Below, piece after piece: positions 37,211 through 51,000 of a stretch of DNA of 64,000 bases. The stretch is from Tanytarsus gracilentus. Lineage: Eukaryota; Arthropoda; Insecta; Diptera; Chironomidae. The notes beneath the pieces are model-generated. The model had not been told where the DNA came from, did not search any database, and saw nothing but the letters and a program-made list of their open reading frames with translations. Every line of letters begins with the position of its first letter. Position 1 is the stretch's first letter. The position numbers and the translations under genes are program-made. The stretch covers positions 1,696,501 to 1,760,500 of the forward strand of contig JAXRKN010000045.1 of the NCBI GenBank assembly GCA_038502055.1. Direction: 5' to 3'.

Positions 37211-40200
37211 ATGCCGGGTGAAACGGGAACAAAATCGCCGGTGGCAACGTCACCGCCTCCGCAAGCGACACAAGATACACCTAAAAAGAAACCAACTCCG
37301 ACAGCATCGCGTGCGGCTTTGGCCAAAGTGACACTCCTCGACGGCTCAACTCTAGATGTCACGATCGATCGCAAGGCACGTGGTCGCGATTTGATTAATT
37401 CTATTTGCGCGGGTCTCAACATAGCCGAAAGGGATTACTTTGGCTTGTTGATACAAACAACGCTCGATCCTCGCGTTTGGCTCGATCTTGATCGTCCACT
37501 CTCGAAGTACTTTCGAAGTGATCCATGGTTAGTTGAATTTGCAGTTAAATTCTATCCACCAGAACCCGCTCAACTTCATGAAGACATAACGCGCTATCAT
37601 TTGTGTCTTCAAGTACGCAATGACATTCTCGAGGGACGACTACCATGTTCCTTTGTCACGCACGCTCTTCTGGGCTCATATTTAGTGCAATCGGAGCTTG
37701 GCGACTTCGATCCAAACGAGATGCGCGACAAGAGTTACTTGAAGGAATTTAAAATTGCTCCAATTCAGACTCCAGAGCTTGAAGAAAAAGTTATAGATTT
37801 ACATAAGACACACAAAGGTCAAACACCAGCCGAAGCTGAACTCCACTACTTGGAGAATGCTAAAAAACTGGCAATGTATGGCGTCGATTTACATCCAGCC
37901 AAAGACTCTGAAGGTGTCGACATTATGCTCGGAGTTTGTGCTTCAGGCTTATTGGTTTACAGAGATAAGTGAGTCGATAATTATTATATTTTCCCTTTTA
38001 AAACCATATCGAATTTAACCATGAACATTATTTTTTCCCTTCCTTATCGCGTGCAGATTACGCATTAATCGCTTTGCGTGGCCAAAAATACTGAAAATTT
38101 CATACAAGCGAAATAATTTCTACATAAAAATTCGTCCGGGTGAATTTGAGCAGTATGAGGCGACAATTGGCTTTAAGCTTGCAAATCATCGTGCGGCAAA
38201 GAAGTTGTGGAAGTCGTGTGTTGAGCATCACACATTCTTCCGTCTCATGACACCCGAGCCTGTCACTAAGTCAACGCTATTTCCACGCTTTGGATCGAAA
38301 TATCGTTATTCTGGTCGCACTCATTATGAGACAAAAAAGGCACCAATTGAACGTGAACAGCCGCGCTTCGAGAGAAGTTTGACGGGCAAGAAGCTATCGA
38401 GTCGCAGTATGGACGGTGAGAAAGGGTGTAAATGATTTTGATTATTTATTAAAATTTTTTAAAATTAGCTCTGGCATTGAAAGACGATCAGAAAGAGAAG
38501 GAGAATAAGCGTCACACCATGTCGCATCCACCAGATCATATTCCCGAATTGGATTCACCACGTCAGTCGCGCAGTCCAATCAAGAAAGACAAGAAGGAAC
38601 GAGTGAGTTGCATTTTAATTTTCTCTTATTATTCTAACACTTTGCTACTACAATGTCATTATTACTTGGAATCTCATTCACCGTGGGATTCCATTTAACA
38701 CAAGAAAAATAGTAACAAGAAGAAATTTAACAGAAAATTTTGGTTTTGGTGAATGGGACTTTTTTCTTCATTTTTATCTTCCGTTCTTTTTCTTCTTTTA
38801 TTTCTATTTATCTCTTCTAATCTCATCATCGTTTAAATGCCATAATGCCTCGAAATAACCTCAACTAATCTCTTTTAACTAACAACAACTTTATTGTGTC
38901 CATAAATTAAGCTGAAGCGCGAATCGAGCACAGGAACTGCTTCAGCGTCATCGCAGAGCTCACTCGAAGGCGACTATTCCGTGGCTCATGACACAGCTGA
39001 TAATAATGATAATCAGGTTCATTTTTCTAACAAAATCATTTTTAGCTTTGTTATTTTACTAACTCTTGATTGCGCATGATGAGCCTGTGGCATGGCCTTT
39101 GCAACAAAAAAATTATTTTATTTTTCATTTCCTAAAAATTTTCTTGCGTTTTTTTATTTCCATAAAAAATGTAATGAGCGCGATTGCATTTCTTAGTACA
39201 AAATTTCTCTCTATATGTATCTTTGTGGCTGCTTTTTGAGTATTTTGCAGCGTGTTGTTTGATGTTTTCTCAATTCTACGAAAGCAAACTCGGAAAAACA
39301 TTTTTTTGCTTGCGCTTTGCGGACATAAATTTAAAGAAAACTTTTATTTTTTCGCTAACGTTGCTTTTAGCAAAATTGAATTCATATTCTCGAGAGAAAT
39401 CCATTCATGTGTACATTGATCGATATCATTGCTTACTTCTTGCTGCAGTTTTACAAAAAAAAATCGTACGCATTGTGAATAAATCGCTAAAATGCACTTG
39501 TTCAAGATATACTTAGATCTAAAATTAACCGCACGACATGTTAAAATCGATGTCAAACATTACTTTTTCATGTATTACTGCGAATTATTGATTCAACAAC
39601 AAACGCAATGCGGGGCTTACCTTCGCACACACTCATTTCACCTTCTCATGACATCACAATGTACGAATGTCAAACATAAACTTTTCTTATCTATTTGTTG
39701 TTTTTTTGCGGTAAAATATTCTTCATCATTCTATCTAATTACCTGTCAAATGACAGCACGCGAAGCTCTAAATAATTTTCAGACACATGGTGAACATATG
39801 ATTTTGTAATAATGAGTTTTTTCTCTCCTTTGTGATATCTCAATTATTTTGATTTGTTTGTTCTTCCTTGATTTTTTTTGGTGTGAATATACCTCTCGGG
39901 TATAGAAAGAACCGTGTGGTGAACTTAATTATTTATGTTTTGTGTACTTTATGTGTTTTGTAAATTAAATTTTCCGTTGTGTTGAGTTGCTCGTAAAATA
40001 TGCAGTACAGGAAGAAATTCGTATGAATTTTAAATAATTTTTTGAGTGTCATAAAAGTTGCATAATTTACGAGAATTTCTGTGTGAGTCCTGGATATAAA
40101 AATGCTGTTCCATAATACAACAATTAGCACTTGATTTTTGACATAAAACGATACAAATGAATGCATGTTTATTACTAATTTATTTACTTAGCTTTAACAC

Positions 40201-43200
40201 ACTTTTTTGTAAACTAAGCTGCAGTGAACATTAAAGTTTTCACTGTGGCTGCTTTATTTTTGTGAATACACTCGAAGGCATGTAATCTTATGCTGAGAAC
40301 GAAAAGTAACTCAATTTTCGCATAAAAGCTTTTCTCTCTCTCCCACATTTTATGTTCTCGCATAAATTTATACGCCGCCAACAAAACTTAAAAGCTTTTC
40401 CTCTTAATTTTATTACTTTTTTCTCCTCCGGAGTTCTCTTAAATTAATTAAATATCGAATTTCTCATTTTAATTTTATATCATTTTCAAACAGAAGCCCA
40501 TTGGTGGTGTCGCTGTATTGCCAGTTAAGCAAGAAAAAGAAAAGAAGGAAAAAGAGCCAAAAGAGAAGGAAGTTAAGGCTGCTAAGGATGAGGGTCTAAA
40601 TGGTATGAAAATAATTTAATTTTGACTCATTAAAATTACGTCATCGTCGCTATAAATTTTTCATCGTAACTTATAGGCAAGGATCCAAATGACTCATTGA
40701 ATAAATCGCAAGAGCAGCCGCAAGACGAGAAGAGCGGAATTTTCAAGCGCGTAAGTTATGCTGAAATTATATGAATCGCATGATACATGCTAGATTTTTA
40801 GTCATAGATGGTAGTTAAATATTTTTTTAGTTCCAATTCGTAATTTCAACTCTTTTTTCATTTCATATTATTTCATTCACAAAAAAATCTCCACAAATAT
40901 CCGTAAAATGTTGAAATGCATGAACTCGTAAAAAAATGATTTTGTGTGCGTGTGATGATGACAGGGCTTTTTCTCATCGGGCCGTAAATCGCAATCGCCG
41001 GCTAAGGAGGATAAGAGAGCATCGAAAGAAAAGACCCCCGTTAAAGATAACGTTGTTACGGCCGTCGATAATAATCAAAAGAATAAGGAAAAAACGCCAG
41101 CTGGCGTCACGAAGCCTTATGAATACGAAGAAAGTGACCCCAACTTTAGTCCATCGAAAAAGAACATTAAAGGATTCCGTTACGATGAAGATCCGAACTT
41201 GCGTGGAAAACAAGCTGACGCTGATAAATTGAGTCCGAATTCGGAGTCGCGTAGAGCAACTGGCTTGGCATTCAATTATGCACCAGGTGAAAAAAATCTT
41301 CAAGAAACCGCAGAGAAATTAAAGCACGGTGAATTGTCGCCGAGAACACGCGATAAAATTCAACGTGGTGAGCTTTCGCCCAAGTCTCGTGATAAGCTTT
41401 TAAAGGAGGGCAACTTGTCGCCTAATACTCGCGCAAAATTAATAGGAGTTCCATTGATCGATGACGGAAGAGATAAGGATTCTAAATATATTCCAACAAA
41501 AAGTTATTCGCCAGCTGAGAAGCAACAAGGAGGAATTGGAAATATTCCTGGAGGCACTGAGGGCTCATATCGTCCCATTGGCGATGATCCAAATGCTAAA
41601 TTTATTCAAGGTGAAAAATATGATCCAAATCTTGCTTTTGTTCCATCTGAATTAAAGGGAACTGTTGCTGTAGCGCCAGCTGATCAGCCACAAAAGAAAA
41701 AGATTAAGGTTAAAATCATGGTCATTGTTGGCAAACTTGATCCGAAATCGAAGAAAGTCGACGCTGCCAACGGTGAAGTTGAGCATACAATTGGAATTTT
41801 GGATAAGGATACGGGATTGATTGAGACACGCTATGGTGTAATTGATACGAAGGCGGGTACTTTGACTGCTGATGATGGCAAGGGAGGACAGGTGAAGAGG
41901 CAAGGTGTTATCGAACCGAAAACTGGACATATTTTAATCAACGAGGGAGTTGTTGACTCAAAAACGAACACAGTAAATCCCGAATTAGGTCAAATCATCA
42001 GTATTGTTGAGGAAAAGAGTCCGATTGTAGAGCTCACAGCCATTACAAGTAAACTCGATTCGAATGGCAAAGTTGATCTCGTTAATGGCGACGTCGAGCG
42101 TACACGTGGCGTTTGGGATATTGAAAATAATTGCATTGAAACTAAATACGGCCTAATTAATTTGAAAAATGGTGAAGTAAAGACGGTGGATGCTAAATCA
42201 GGAAAGCCTCTAAGCAAACAAGCTAAAATCGACCCGGCTAATGATTCAATCACAATTATCGGCGTTCAAGACTCTAAGAGCGGAAAAATTGATAACAATC
42301 AAGGTCATTTAATTGCAGTTGGAAACGAAATTGATCCAATGGTCGAGGTTGTTTCGATTGTCGGCAAATTAGACCGTAAAGGCAATCTCGATCCAAAATC
42401 GACTGTTATTGAGAACTCATCTGGTCAATTGGATGTTGAGAGCGGCAAGATAAACACAAAATATGGTCAGTTTGATTTGGTTAAAAACACAATTACTTTT
42501 GTTGATCCCAAGACCGGAAAAACAGAGACAAAGGATGCTAAAGTCGATCCATTGACTGGTCAAGTTACATTGAAAAATCAAGTCAATCCCAAGACAGGCA
42601 AAAGTGACAAAGATTTCGCTCGTATTGTTAGCTTGCGAATAATTAGTAACCGCATCGATCCAAACACCGGAAAGTCAATTCAATCGCAAGAAAATAAGGA
42701 CATTCGTTATGATCCAAAAACAAATCAAATTTGGGTTGCCGGCGATAAGGATCCAAAGAGTGGCGAACAAATTTTCACCTCATCTCAAGTCGATCCCAAG
42801 ACGGGTTATGTCATTACAATTTATGGCTATTTGAATCCTAAAACAAATGAAATCGAGAAGCAAATTAAGCTTGACCCGAATGTGACGAAAGTTGACCCCG
42901 TTAGTGGACAAATTTACTCGGCCACGGGAGATCGTGATGAGGCTGGTGAACCTCTCTTTTCAGTCTCCGAAATGAATCGCGAAACCGGTGATGTGTACAC
43001 GAAGGTGGGCAAAGTTGATCCAAAAACAGGCCGTTTAGTTATTGTACGTGTATTTTTGGTATCTAAACGAGATGAGCGTGGAAAGCCACAAGACGTTGAT
43101 TTAAATTCGTTGGAATTTGATGAGAAAACAGGCAAAATTCTCAATGTCGTTACGAACACAATTTATGTCTACAAGATGGTCGATCCAATTACTGGAGAAG

Positions 43201-45148
43201 TTGTTGAGGTCGATCCAAATGATCCGAGAATTTCTGGAGCACGCACAACAGTCACGCAAACCTTAACTCTAACTGGCGAAATTGACAGCGTAACGGGAAG
43301 AATAAAGACAGAATACGGTGATATTGATCCAAATACTGGTGAAATTGACCCAGCGGTAAGTTTACAATTTTAATTTTCAGGCGAAAGATGTTAATAGTAA
43401 AAAATCCCTTTAGACGGCAGTAAGAGATCCCGTAACAGGAAAACTCATCCTCAACTATGCCGACATTGATCCATCTCACTTTGGAAAGTCCGTTGAAATC
43501 ACAAAAGAAACAGTACCAATTACACGCGAACAATTTTTCGAAGGCACAAAACACCTTGGACAACATCTTCTCTCTAGCGACGACGATGGAACACCAATCG
43601 ATGGCGATGATGATATGAGAAAATCTTACGGATCAAAATTCACTGGAACCCCGACGGTAGTTAAGACGACCACAAAGCAAGTCATTACCCGTGGTGATGA
43701 TGGAGTAACGCACAATGTCGAGGAGAAAGTACAAAATTTGGGAACTGGTGAGGTGACATATTCGACGCAGGAGCATAAGGTAAGTCTTAGTTGAGCGCCG
43801 CTAGAAATAACTCATAACTCTCTTTTTTGCATGCATTTTTTAATTTTCCTTAAAAAAAATTGAATAGAGTTTTTTTTAGAGTTGTGATAGAAATGATTTA
43901 TTTTTTTTTGATTTGCTAACTTTTTTTACTTTTTATCACCTTCGCATAAATATAAACATTGACTCAACAATGCTAATTTATTTCTATTGTGCTGTTGTTG
44001 TTGTTTGTAATAACTCATCGATATGTGTCATTAACACCTTCACATCGTCAATCAAAAACAGGCTGATGTTCCAAGTGACACTTCAGGCTCTTATGTGACC
44101 GGCACAGCAGTTACCACACGTACGGCAATCACTCACGAAGATCTGTCCACGAATGCCAAAACGCAGCAGCTCCAGGAAAAAACTGTGGCAACCACAACAA
44201 AGCAAATTGCAGATCGTCAGGAGCTAAAGACGATTACGCAGGAGGTGAAAACGACAGTGACGAGCGGAGAACCACAGCAAGTGAGTTAAAGTGTTTGTCA
44301 TCTTATCTGTCAGCATGATAAATAACTATAAGTGAGATTTATTTTCGCTTTGTAAAATTTTGCTGATATTTATGATTTTTGCCCTCGTATCCGTTCTCCC
44401 CAATTAACATTCTTTATTTAATGAAATCATCTCCATAACAATAAAATGTGCTCAGTTCAATCGACGCGAGAGCACTTCATCGACAAGTTCGGGCGAGTCC
44501 GGCACTCCAATTGATGGCATTGAAGGCGAGGAATCTTACACCGATGTCATTCAAAATAAATCATTTACGGTTTGTTGAGTTTTTATTATTTTTCCGTAGC
44601 ATGAAATGTTTTTTATTTCAATATAATTTAACAATTCATTTAATGATTTGTAAAGAAATTCCAATTCACCCTTCATTTGCTCTTTTTACAGATAGTTTAA
44701 CTTATTTTGTTGTAATATTTTTAGGGTATCCGCGAGCACGAAATTAATCTACCGAATGTGGAACAACAGACAATTATTGACACTAATGAAGGATCGGAAA
44801 TCATCTCAACACAAACAGTATCGAGCAAGACACGAACAGTTGAAACAATTACTGTAAGTTTTCATCAATTTTCAATTATTAAAAAACAAACACAATTTCC
44901 TAATTCTATAGTACAAAACTGAACGCGATGGAGTTGTCGAGACACGAGTCGAACAGAAAATAACGATACAATCGGATGGCGATCCTATCGATCATGACAA
45001 GGCATTAGCTGAGGCAATTCAAGTAAGTTTTTATTATACCTAAAAATTATCAACTTATTAAATTTATCTTTAAAATTTGTAGGAAGCAACAGCGATGAAT
45101 CCCGATATGACAGTCGAGAAGATTGAAATTCAGCAGCAAACGCAATAA
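37211..45148 (+). CDS. cora: coracle / protein 4.1 homologue (FERM scaffold of septate junctions)
   Basis: Membrane-cytoskeleton scaffold that binds Neurexin IV-type proteins at septate junctions. Exons: 37211-37968, 38057-38415, 38469-38602, 38912-39016, 40494-40602, 40677-40750, 40965-43355, 43414-43779, 44062-44280, 44456-44569, 44725-44853, 44912-45022 and 45083-45148, totalling 1644 residues, near the long fly isoform. The FERM domain (about residues 35-330) shows KVTLLDGSTLDVTIDRKARG, VEFAVKFYPPEP and RFAWPKILKISYKRNNFYIK. A FERM-adjacent basic stretch follows (RFGSKYRYSGRTHYET). A charged Lys/Glu linker leads into a 2.4-kb exon. That exon encodes three ~14-residue GELSPxxRDK repeats and about 550 residues of imperfect DPKTG-type repeats. 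The C-terminus (about 1440-1644) is the Thr-rich 4.1-type C-terminal domain. Several middle exons are phase 0, so exon skipping would keep frame. Confidence 0.95.
39017..40493. other. largest internal coracle intron
   Basis: 1.48 kb of AT-rich sequence between two phase-0 coding exons. I found no additional exon that keeps the frame, though a micro-exon cannot be excluded. Confidence 0.5.
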
Positions 45149-45584
45149 ATGCGTTTTTAAATAACAAAAAACCTCTCTCCATGTTAAGAGAAATCTACAC
45201 AGAATCATTTAACAATACAGAAAAACGTTTAATTTTAAGAGAAATTTTTATCGTCCTAATTTTTTCTTGTTTTATAAATTATAAGTTTATTAAATATACG
45301 AGAATTTTCTTGTGTGCAATGGTCAGAATTGCGAAAATCATTGCACTAATGAAAAGGTTTTTTTATTGTCTTTTATGTCCCCCGAATTCTATTTATTTTT
45401 ATGTTCGTCTTAACTTAAAAAACTTTTGTCGAAAGTATTTTTTTACTTACATATATTTCATGAATCATTCTTCATTAATGGAGGACCACACAATCTACTC
45501 TTTGCCCCTGCGCTCTCAGTAAACGTGTTCAAAAGAAGATTTTTATGAATGTAGAATGCAGTCTTTCTACATTTTTAATATTCC

Positions 45585-45602
45585 TAGAGAGAGAGAGAGA
45601 GA
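45585..45602. repeat. (GA)n microsatellite
   Basis: Nine uninterrupted GA units in the coracle 3' region. Confidence 0.8.
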
Positions 45603-46240
45603 AAACATCACAAAATTTAAATGTTAATTAGAGAAGAAAAAAATGATAAATGTCCTAGAATCGCCTTTCGCAAGCCACACAAATTTTAATCCAAATTTCC
45701 TAATATCCGCACATCTAAAATCATTAAAAATAGTGAGTAGAAAAAATTCAAATCTCATTTTTTTCGAGATAAAATTTTTTATTGTGAATTGGTGCTTCAG
45801 ATTCTTGCTTAAATTCTCTCCGTTCAACCTTCAGAAAGAAAAAGTTTTGCCGATTTTCGAGAAGAAAAGAAATATAAAAATTTATTAGCCGTGACAAAAA
45901 GTAACAAAAATTCAACTGCCTTATGATGATTGAGATGAAACAAAAATATAAAAATGTTTATTCAATTTTTATTAAAAATTCAATATATGTCTCTGCTCTC
46001 GCATTAACGATATATAGCATGCATAGAGCTTTTTCGGATACTATATATAAAACAATGGAGAAGAAAAAGAGGAATGTTTAATGTAACGTACTATTATTGA
46101 AGTAAATGAAATGTCATTTTAAATTGGTAATCGACTTTTTTTTATAAATGTATCCTTGTTGAACTTTTTTTTATGAGACCGTGAGGAGCTGAGTAAAATT
46201 CGTCGCTTTGAATTGATTTTGTACTATTTTTTGCACTAAA

Positions 46241-46246
46241 AATAAA
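46241..46246 (+). terminator. candidate polyadenylation signal of coracle
   Basis: AATAAA about 1.1 kb after the stop codon. A long 3' UTR would be implied; other AT-rich signals are possible. Confidence 0.3.
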
Positions 46247-47501
46247 CGCAGATCGTCAAGTGTATAAGCTTAAAAAATAATTAAGAGAAAAAATATTTTC
46301 AGATGCTTTTTAATATGTTATACGGAAGTAGCGTGTTGCAAACTTTTTTTGCACTTTATGAAATTTTATTTTCTCGATTTTTAAAACAAACAAAAATGAG
46401 AGGAAAGAAATCAAATAGAAGCAAGAAAAAAGTTATTAATGAAGTTATATTTTAAATCACAGCTAAATGGAAAAAAAAATATTATCATTATTATATTGCT
46501 TTCACCATAATAAAAATGAGAAGAAAAAATTAAAAATGGTTTCATCATTTTAAAAGTTATTTTTCAGAACAATTTTATTAAAATTTAGAATTATTTATTT
46601 TGCAGACATTAAAATTTTTTATTACTATTAAGGGGCAAATTTAATTTATTTCTGGCGATGGTTAAAAAATTTTTAAGAGTTAGTAATTTATTTTAGACTA
46701 TTTTCATATAAATATTTAAAATTCTTAAAAATTTTTTCCTTTCTTTATCTCTTATTTATATTAAAAATAATCAATATCATCTAAAGATGCGTAATTTTTT
46801 TTATTTTGATTTTTAAATTTTTTTTGTTATTCTAATTAAAAAAGTGGCTTTTTGGTTGACTCTAAAGAAAACTTAAATCTTAATAATATGACCCATTCTT
46901 TTGCAACTTCTTTTGACTTTATAATCTTCTAATTATGAAAAGACATTTTAGCATATAAAATGCTCCAAAAGTTAATTAAATTATTTACTTTTACAATTCA
47001 TAACGTTTAATTTAAATCTCACAGATGGTTTTTAGCTGAATCAGTTCGCTGAATCTTAATCTTGCAGGTGAAAAAATTTCCCGCACTTTTTTTTTGCATT
47101 CAGTAAGTTTAAATCTTAAATTTTCGTTACAAAGAGAGTTCCACTTTTTTTTAACCATCGCCTTCTTTTAAAATCAAAACAAAAAATAATTAAAAGAGTT
47201 TCATAAATTAAATAAATAAATAAAATAGTTGAAAATTAATAAATTTTAACGCTTAGTTTTCAAAAAACCACTTCCACTCAAAATTGTCTCGCTTTTGCCC
47301 TATAAACAAAAAAATTCAAGGGGGAAAACATCGACATGAAAGCGCACATGCGAGCACTTTCGACATAATAAAATATTTTCAGGGGTGTGAAAAATTTCTG
47401 AGTTGAAAAACCAATAAATTAAAAATTTAATGAAAAAACTCTTTTTGTCCTTTCAAAAGTGTGAAAACGTGTTAAGATCTTCACAATAAGTGAACAGTGA
47501 T

Positions 47502-47681
47502 GTAAGTTAAAGAGGAATTCGATCGTTTAAAGTGACTTTGAAGTGGAAATATTGATTTTTATTGTGACCCCTTTGTTTCCATTAGGGCTCCCTTTTCTCT
47601 CTCTCCACGAGCCTCTTCTCCGTCTCATCCCTTTTCTTCGATTCGCATTCAATTCTAATACGCATTTTTCACTCGTTTCAG
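47502..47681 (+). other. 5' UTR intron of the zinc-finger gene
   Basis: The donor GTAAGT at 47502 and the pyrimidine-rich acceptor TCGTTTCAG ending at 47681 bound a 180-bp intron. The exon after it (from 47682) carries the leader that runs to the ATG at 48057. Confidence 0.5.
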
Positions 47682-48056
47682 ACACTCAAAGAGCCCTCAA
47701 ATCGGAATTTCTTGAAAAAAAGTAAGAAGAAAAAAGTTGAAAAAAGCAAATGGATGGATGAATAAAAAAAAAGTGAGAGAAGAGAAGTGAAAAAATATGT
47801 GTAAAAAAATGACGAAAAAAATCCATAAGTCTCGTTGTGTGATGGCGAGCATTTGTGTATTGAATTAGAGGTTTATAATAATTGTCATTTGATTATTGTG
47901 CAAAAGGGCAGTTCGAAGGAGATAAATTTGTTCTTCAAGGAGAAGAGAAGAGTTGAAAAAGTCAAATACTACGAAAATAATAAAAAAAAAGAAAAAAAAA
48001 GTTATCGTCGACACAAATATACGAGAAATTTGAGAAAGAAAGAGAAGAGAAAAAAA

Positions 48057-51000
48057 ATGGAACAACAACAATGTCCAATATGTATGCTCTATCTTTTGCC
48101 TGGAATGAATCTCCAGGATCATTTGGATACACATCCCAAGGATATGATAATCAAGGCATTGCTCTCGGCAAAGACACCTGCTTTGGAGTTACTTCGTGCG
48201 TCACCTGCGCCAGCGAATCATCAAGCCACAAACGAAATGGCGACAGTTTTTCTCACAACAACCCCATTCAATCCATCACAAGGCCACATTTATCACCAGC
48301 CGCATCAGCAGACGCAAGCGCTCCTCTCCAAACGCAGCAATAGCAGCAGCCAAAATAATTCCGCTATGCTATTTGGCAATTCTCGACCGTATCGGTGGGC
48401 TGCCATCGAAGCACAACAACAGCAGCAACAGCAACAACCGACCACGACCTTCCTCAACGCTACTTCTGCTGCGCCGTCATCGAGCGGTAATTATGTCAAC
48501 GGAAATGCGAGACGCTCGACGAGTGCGAACGATAATGAGACGGCATTTCGTTGCATTCAACAGAACACGGAGCAAAAGAACATTATGATAGTGAACACTA
48601 GCAGTACACAACTTTCCATTCAACAAACAGTTCCTGTAAAGAAGCAACCGACTTCATTTGAGCTCCATCCGGTCATAATTGATGGCGGTGGAAATGCTCA
48701 GAGTGCAATTTCTATAATTCCACGCTACACTAGCGAAAAATATTCTGGTCCACCACCCTCGTACGAGTCGTCTGTCACTAATACAATAAATGATAAGCAG
48801 CAGCCACGAGTCATTGATCTCACACAAACACCCACAGCATCAACATCGTCTTCATCTTCTTCTACATGTACGAATGCGTTGATGAAATTGCAGAATAATG
48901 GCAACAATAATAAATCGTTGTCGACCTTGGCCGGCGGCAGCAGCAGCAACAACAACAATCAAGCACCACAAAAGATTCTTGAGTACACACAAAACGAAAA
49001 TGGGGACTTTATGATAACCGAGAAAGTTATTGAGACACACCGCCATGGCGACGATACGAATGAAATTTCAATTGAGGAAATTTCTGCGACAGATGATAAT
49101 GGCTACAATGTAAAGTATGTGGAGATTGATGAGCCGATGGAGTTTAATATGTCAGTAAATCAAAACGAGGATGAGTCGATGGAGGAGCGACAATTTCAGC
49201 CAGTCGAAGATCATGCAAACTATTCGACGCCCGCGAGAAAACTATCGACAGGTGTTAAGGTCATTAGCAATGTTAAGTTAACTTCGGCTGAAATGTTTTC
49301 GCCTACAATCAAAAACATAATTCAACAGTATGAGAACAGTAAGCAAAATGGTGCCGAAGAAATGCAAAACGAACAAGAAAAATCCAATTCGATGCTCATA
49401 AATGTCCCCGAATTGTCCGACTCGGAGATGGAAGAGGAGGAAGAAGAAGAAATTGAAAAGGAGGCGAAAGTAGAAACGGCCGAATTGATACAGTGCACTG
49501 AAACTCTAAATCTCAGCAAAGATAAGGAAGACTCGTCGACTGCCGTCGCAGGCACGAGTGTAATTCGAAAAGCGATCAGCAATGATGCCTTGATCGATGA
49601 TAAAGCGGATTCACCGCAGCCCAGTACGTCGTCCGCTTGCAATAATCATAGTAATAAGTCACAAAATCTTGTGTTCAATTCAAATCTCTCAAACAATAGA
49701 CTGAAGCCGAAGGAAATTTACAAGCAACCGAAAAAGTTGATAGTGAAGTTAAAAAAGCCACTGATGGTGGTCGAGAGTGCGGAACCAATCTGTTTGGCTA
49801 AAAACGAGAAAGAGGAAAAAATGCCAATCAAGCAGGAAATTATCGAGGAGGAGGAAATTTCAGAGGACGAGGACATAAAACCGCCGAAAGTTGAAACTCC
49901 TGAGCAATTTACCGTGACATTTCTCGATCAACACGACTACGAGCCAATTAGTAAAATTACAATTACTCCCGAGATCCTTCACGACTCGGAAACTAATCAA
50001 TCGATTATGAGCATGGACCTTGAACCAGAGACCTCAGGAGAAATCATTAAACGAGAACAAGTCGAGGGCGAGCCGGCGATAATTGTGAAGACAGAAATGA
50101 ATTCGTGCAGTGAACTTTCAATGCCATCGCACAGTCAAAATAGTTCGTGCAGTCGAAGCGCGAGTCCTGGTCCATCTACCTCTTCGCGAATTAACGTCGA
50201 AAGCGCATCGTCGCCCTCAATTAATGAGTCTTCGCCGATAAATTTCCTCTATCAAAATGATCGTGTCCGCTTTTCGCCTCCACTCTCGCCCTACGTCTAC
50301 ATGAAGACATTTTCGAGCGACGATCAACCAAAGCAGGAAAACGATGCGTCATGGAACAACAATAGTAATAGTCTCGTTACGCAAAACTCCGATCAAAATT
50401 CCTCATGCTCTCGCTATACGCCGTCATTTGACGACAATCGAAGCAACTATACTGATTTGGATATAAACATTAAGACATCGAGAAGTGAGGTACATATCCG
50501 TGCACCGTCAACCGACAGCCTCAATATACGTACTGACGAAAAGATGCCCGCTCGAGGTGAGATTAGTGAGCAGGAGAGTAATGGAGAAATTGAACAGCCA
50601 TGGCATCATCCAGTGAGTCGAGGAATTTTTAATTCAAATTGTTTGCTAATTAATATCATTTTCAGTACTTTCAACTGCAAGCCTTTCCAAGCTCTTACGA
50701 TACCGCTCAGGAATGCTGGAATTTGTCAAAAGCCGACAGCCAAAATGCATGCGACACCAACAATATACAAAATGTGATAATCAATTTGTGAGTATGATTA
50801 AATAATTGATATGAGATTGTCAAATTAACTCAAGTTCGTTAATTAATCTCTCTGTCTCTCTTTTAGCTCGCCATTGAATGGCCAGGAGGATATAAAAGCA
50901 CCCGATTTATTGAAGACAATTATGCAGACGGTTACGAAACAGGAACCATCTGGAATCAGCATAAATGATGAGGCGAGCGGTAGTAATAGTAATTTAATTG

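Larger units (their letters stand above)
45149..47501. other. coracle 3' UTR and intergenic region up to the zinc-finger gene leader
   Basis: Very AT-rich. Candidate AATAAA signals include 46241-46246. A (GA)n tract lies at about 45585-45602. The right end contains the leader of the zinc-finger gene, with a donor GTAAGT at 47502. No other gene is seen. Confidence 0.5.

Noticed and set aside
48725..49642. Antisense open frames opposite the zinc-finger gene
   Set aside because: They are mirror images of Ser/Asn/Glu-rich coding sequence and have no start or splice context of their own.
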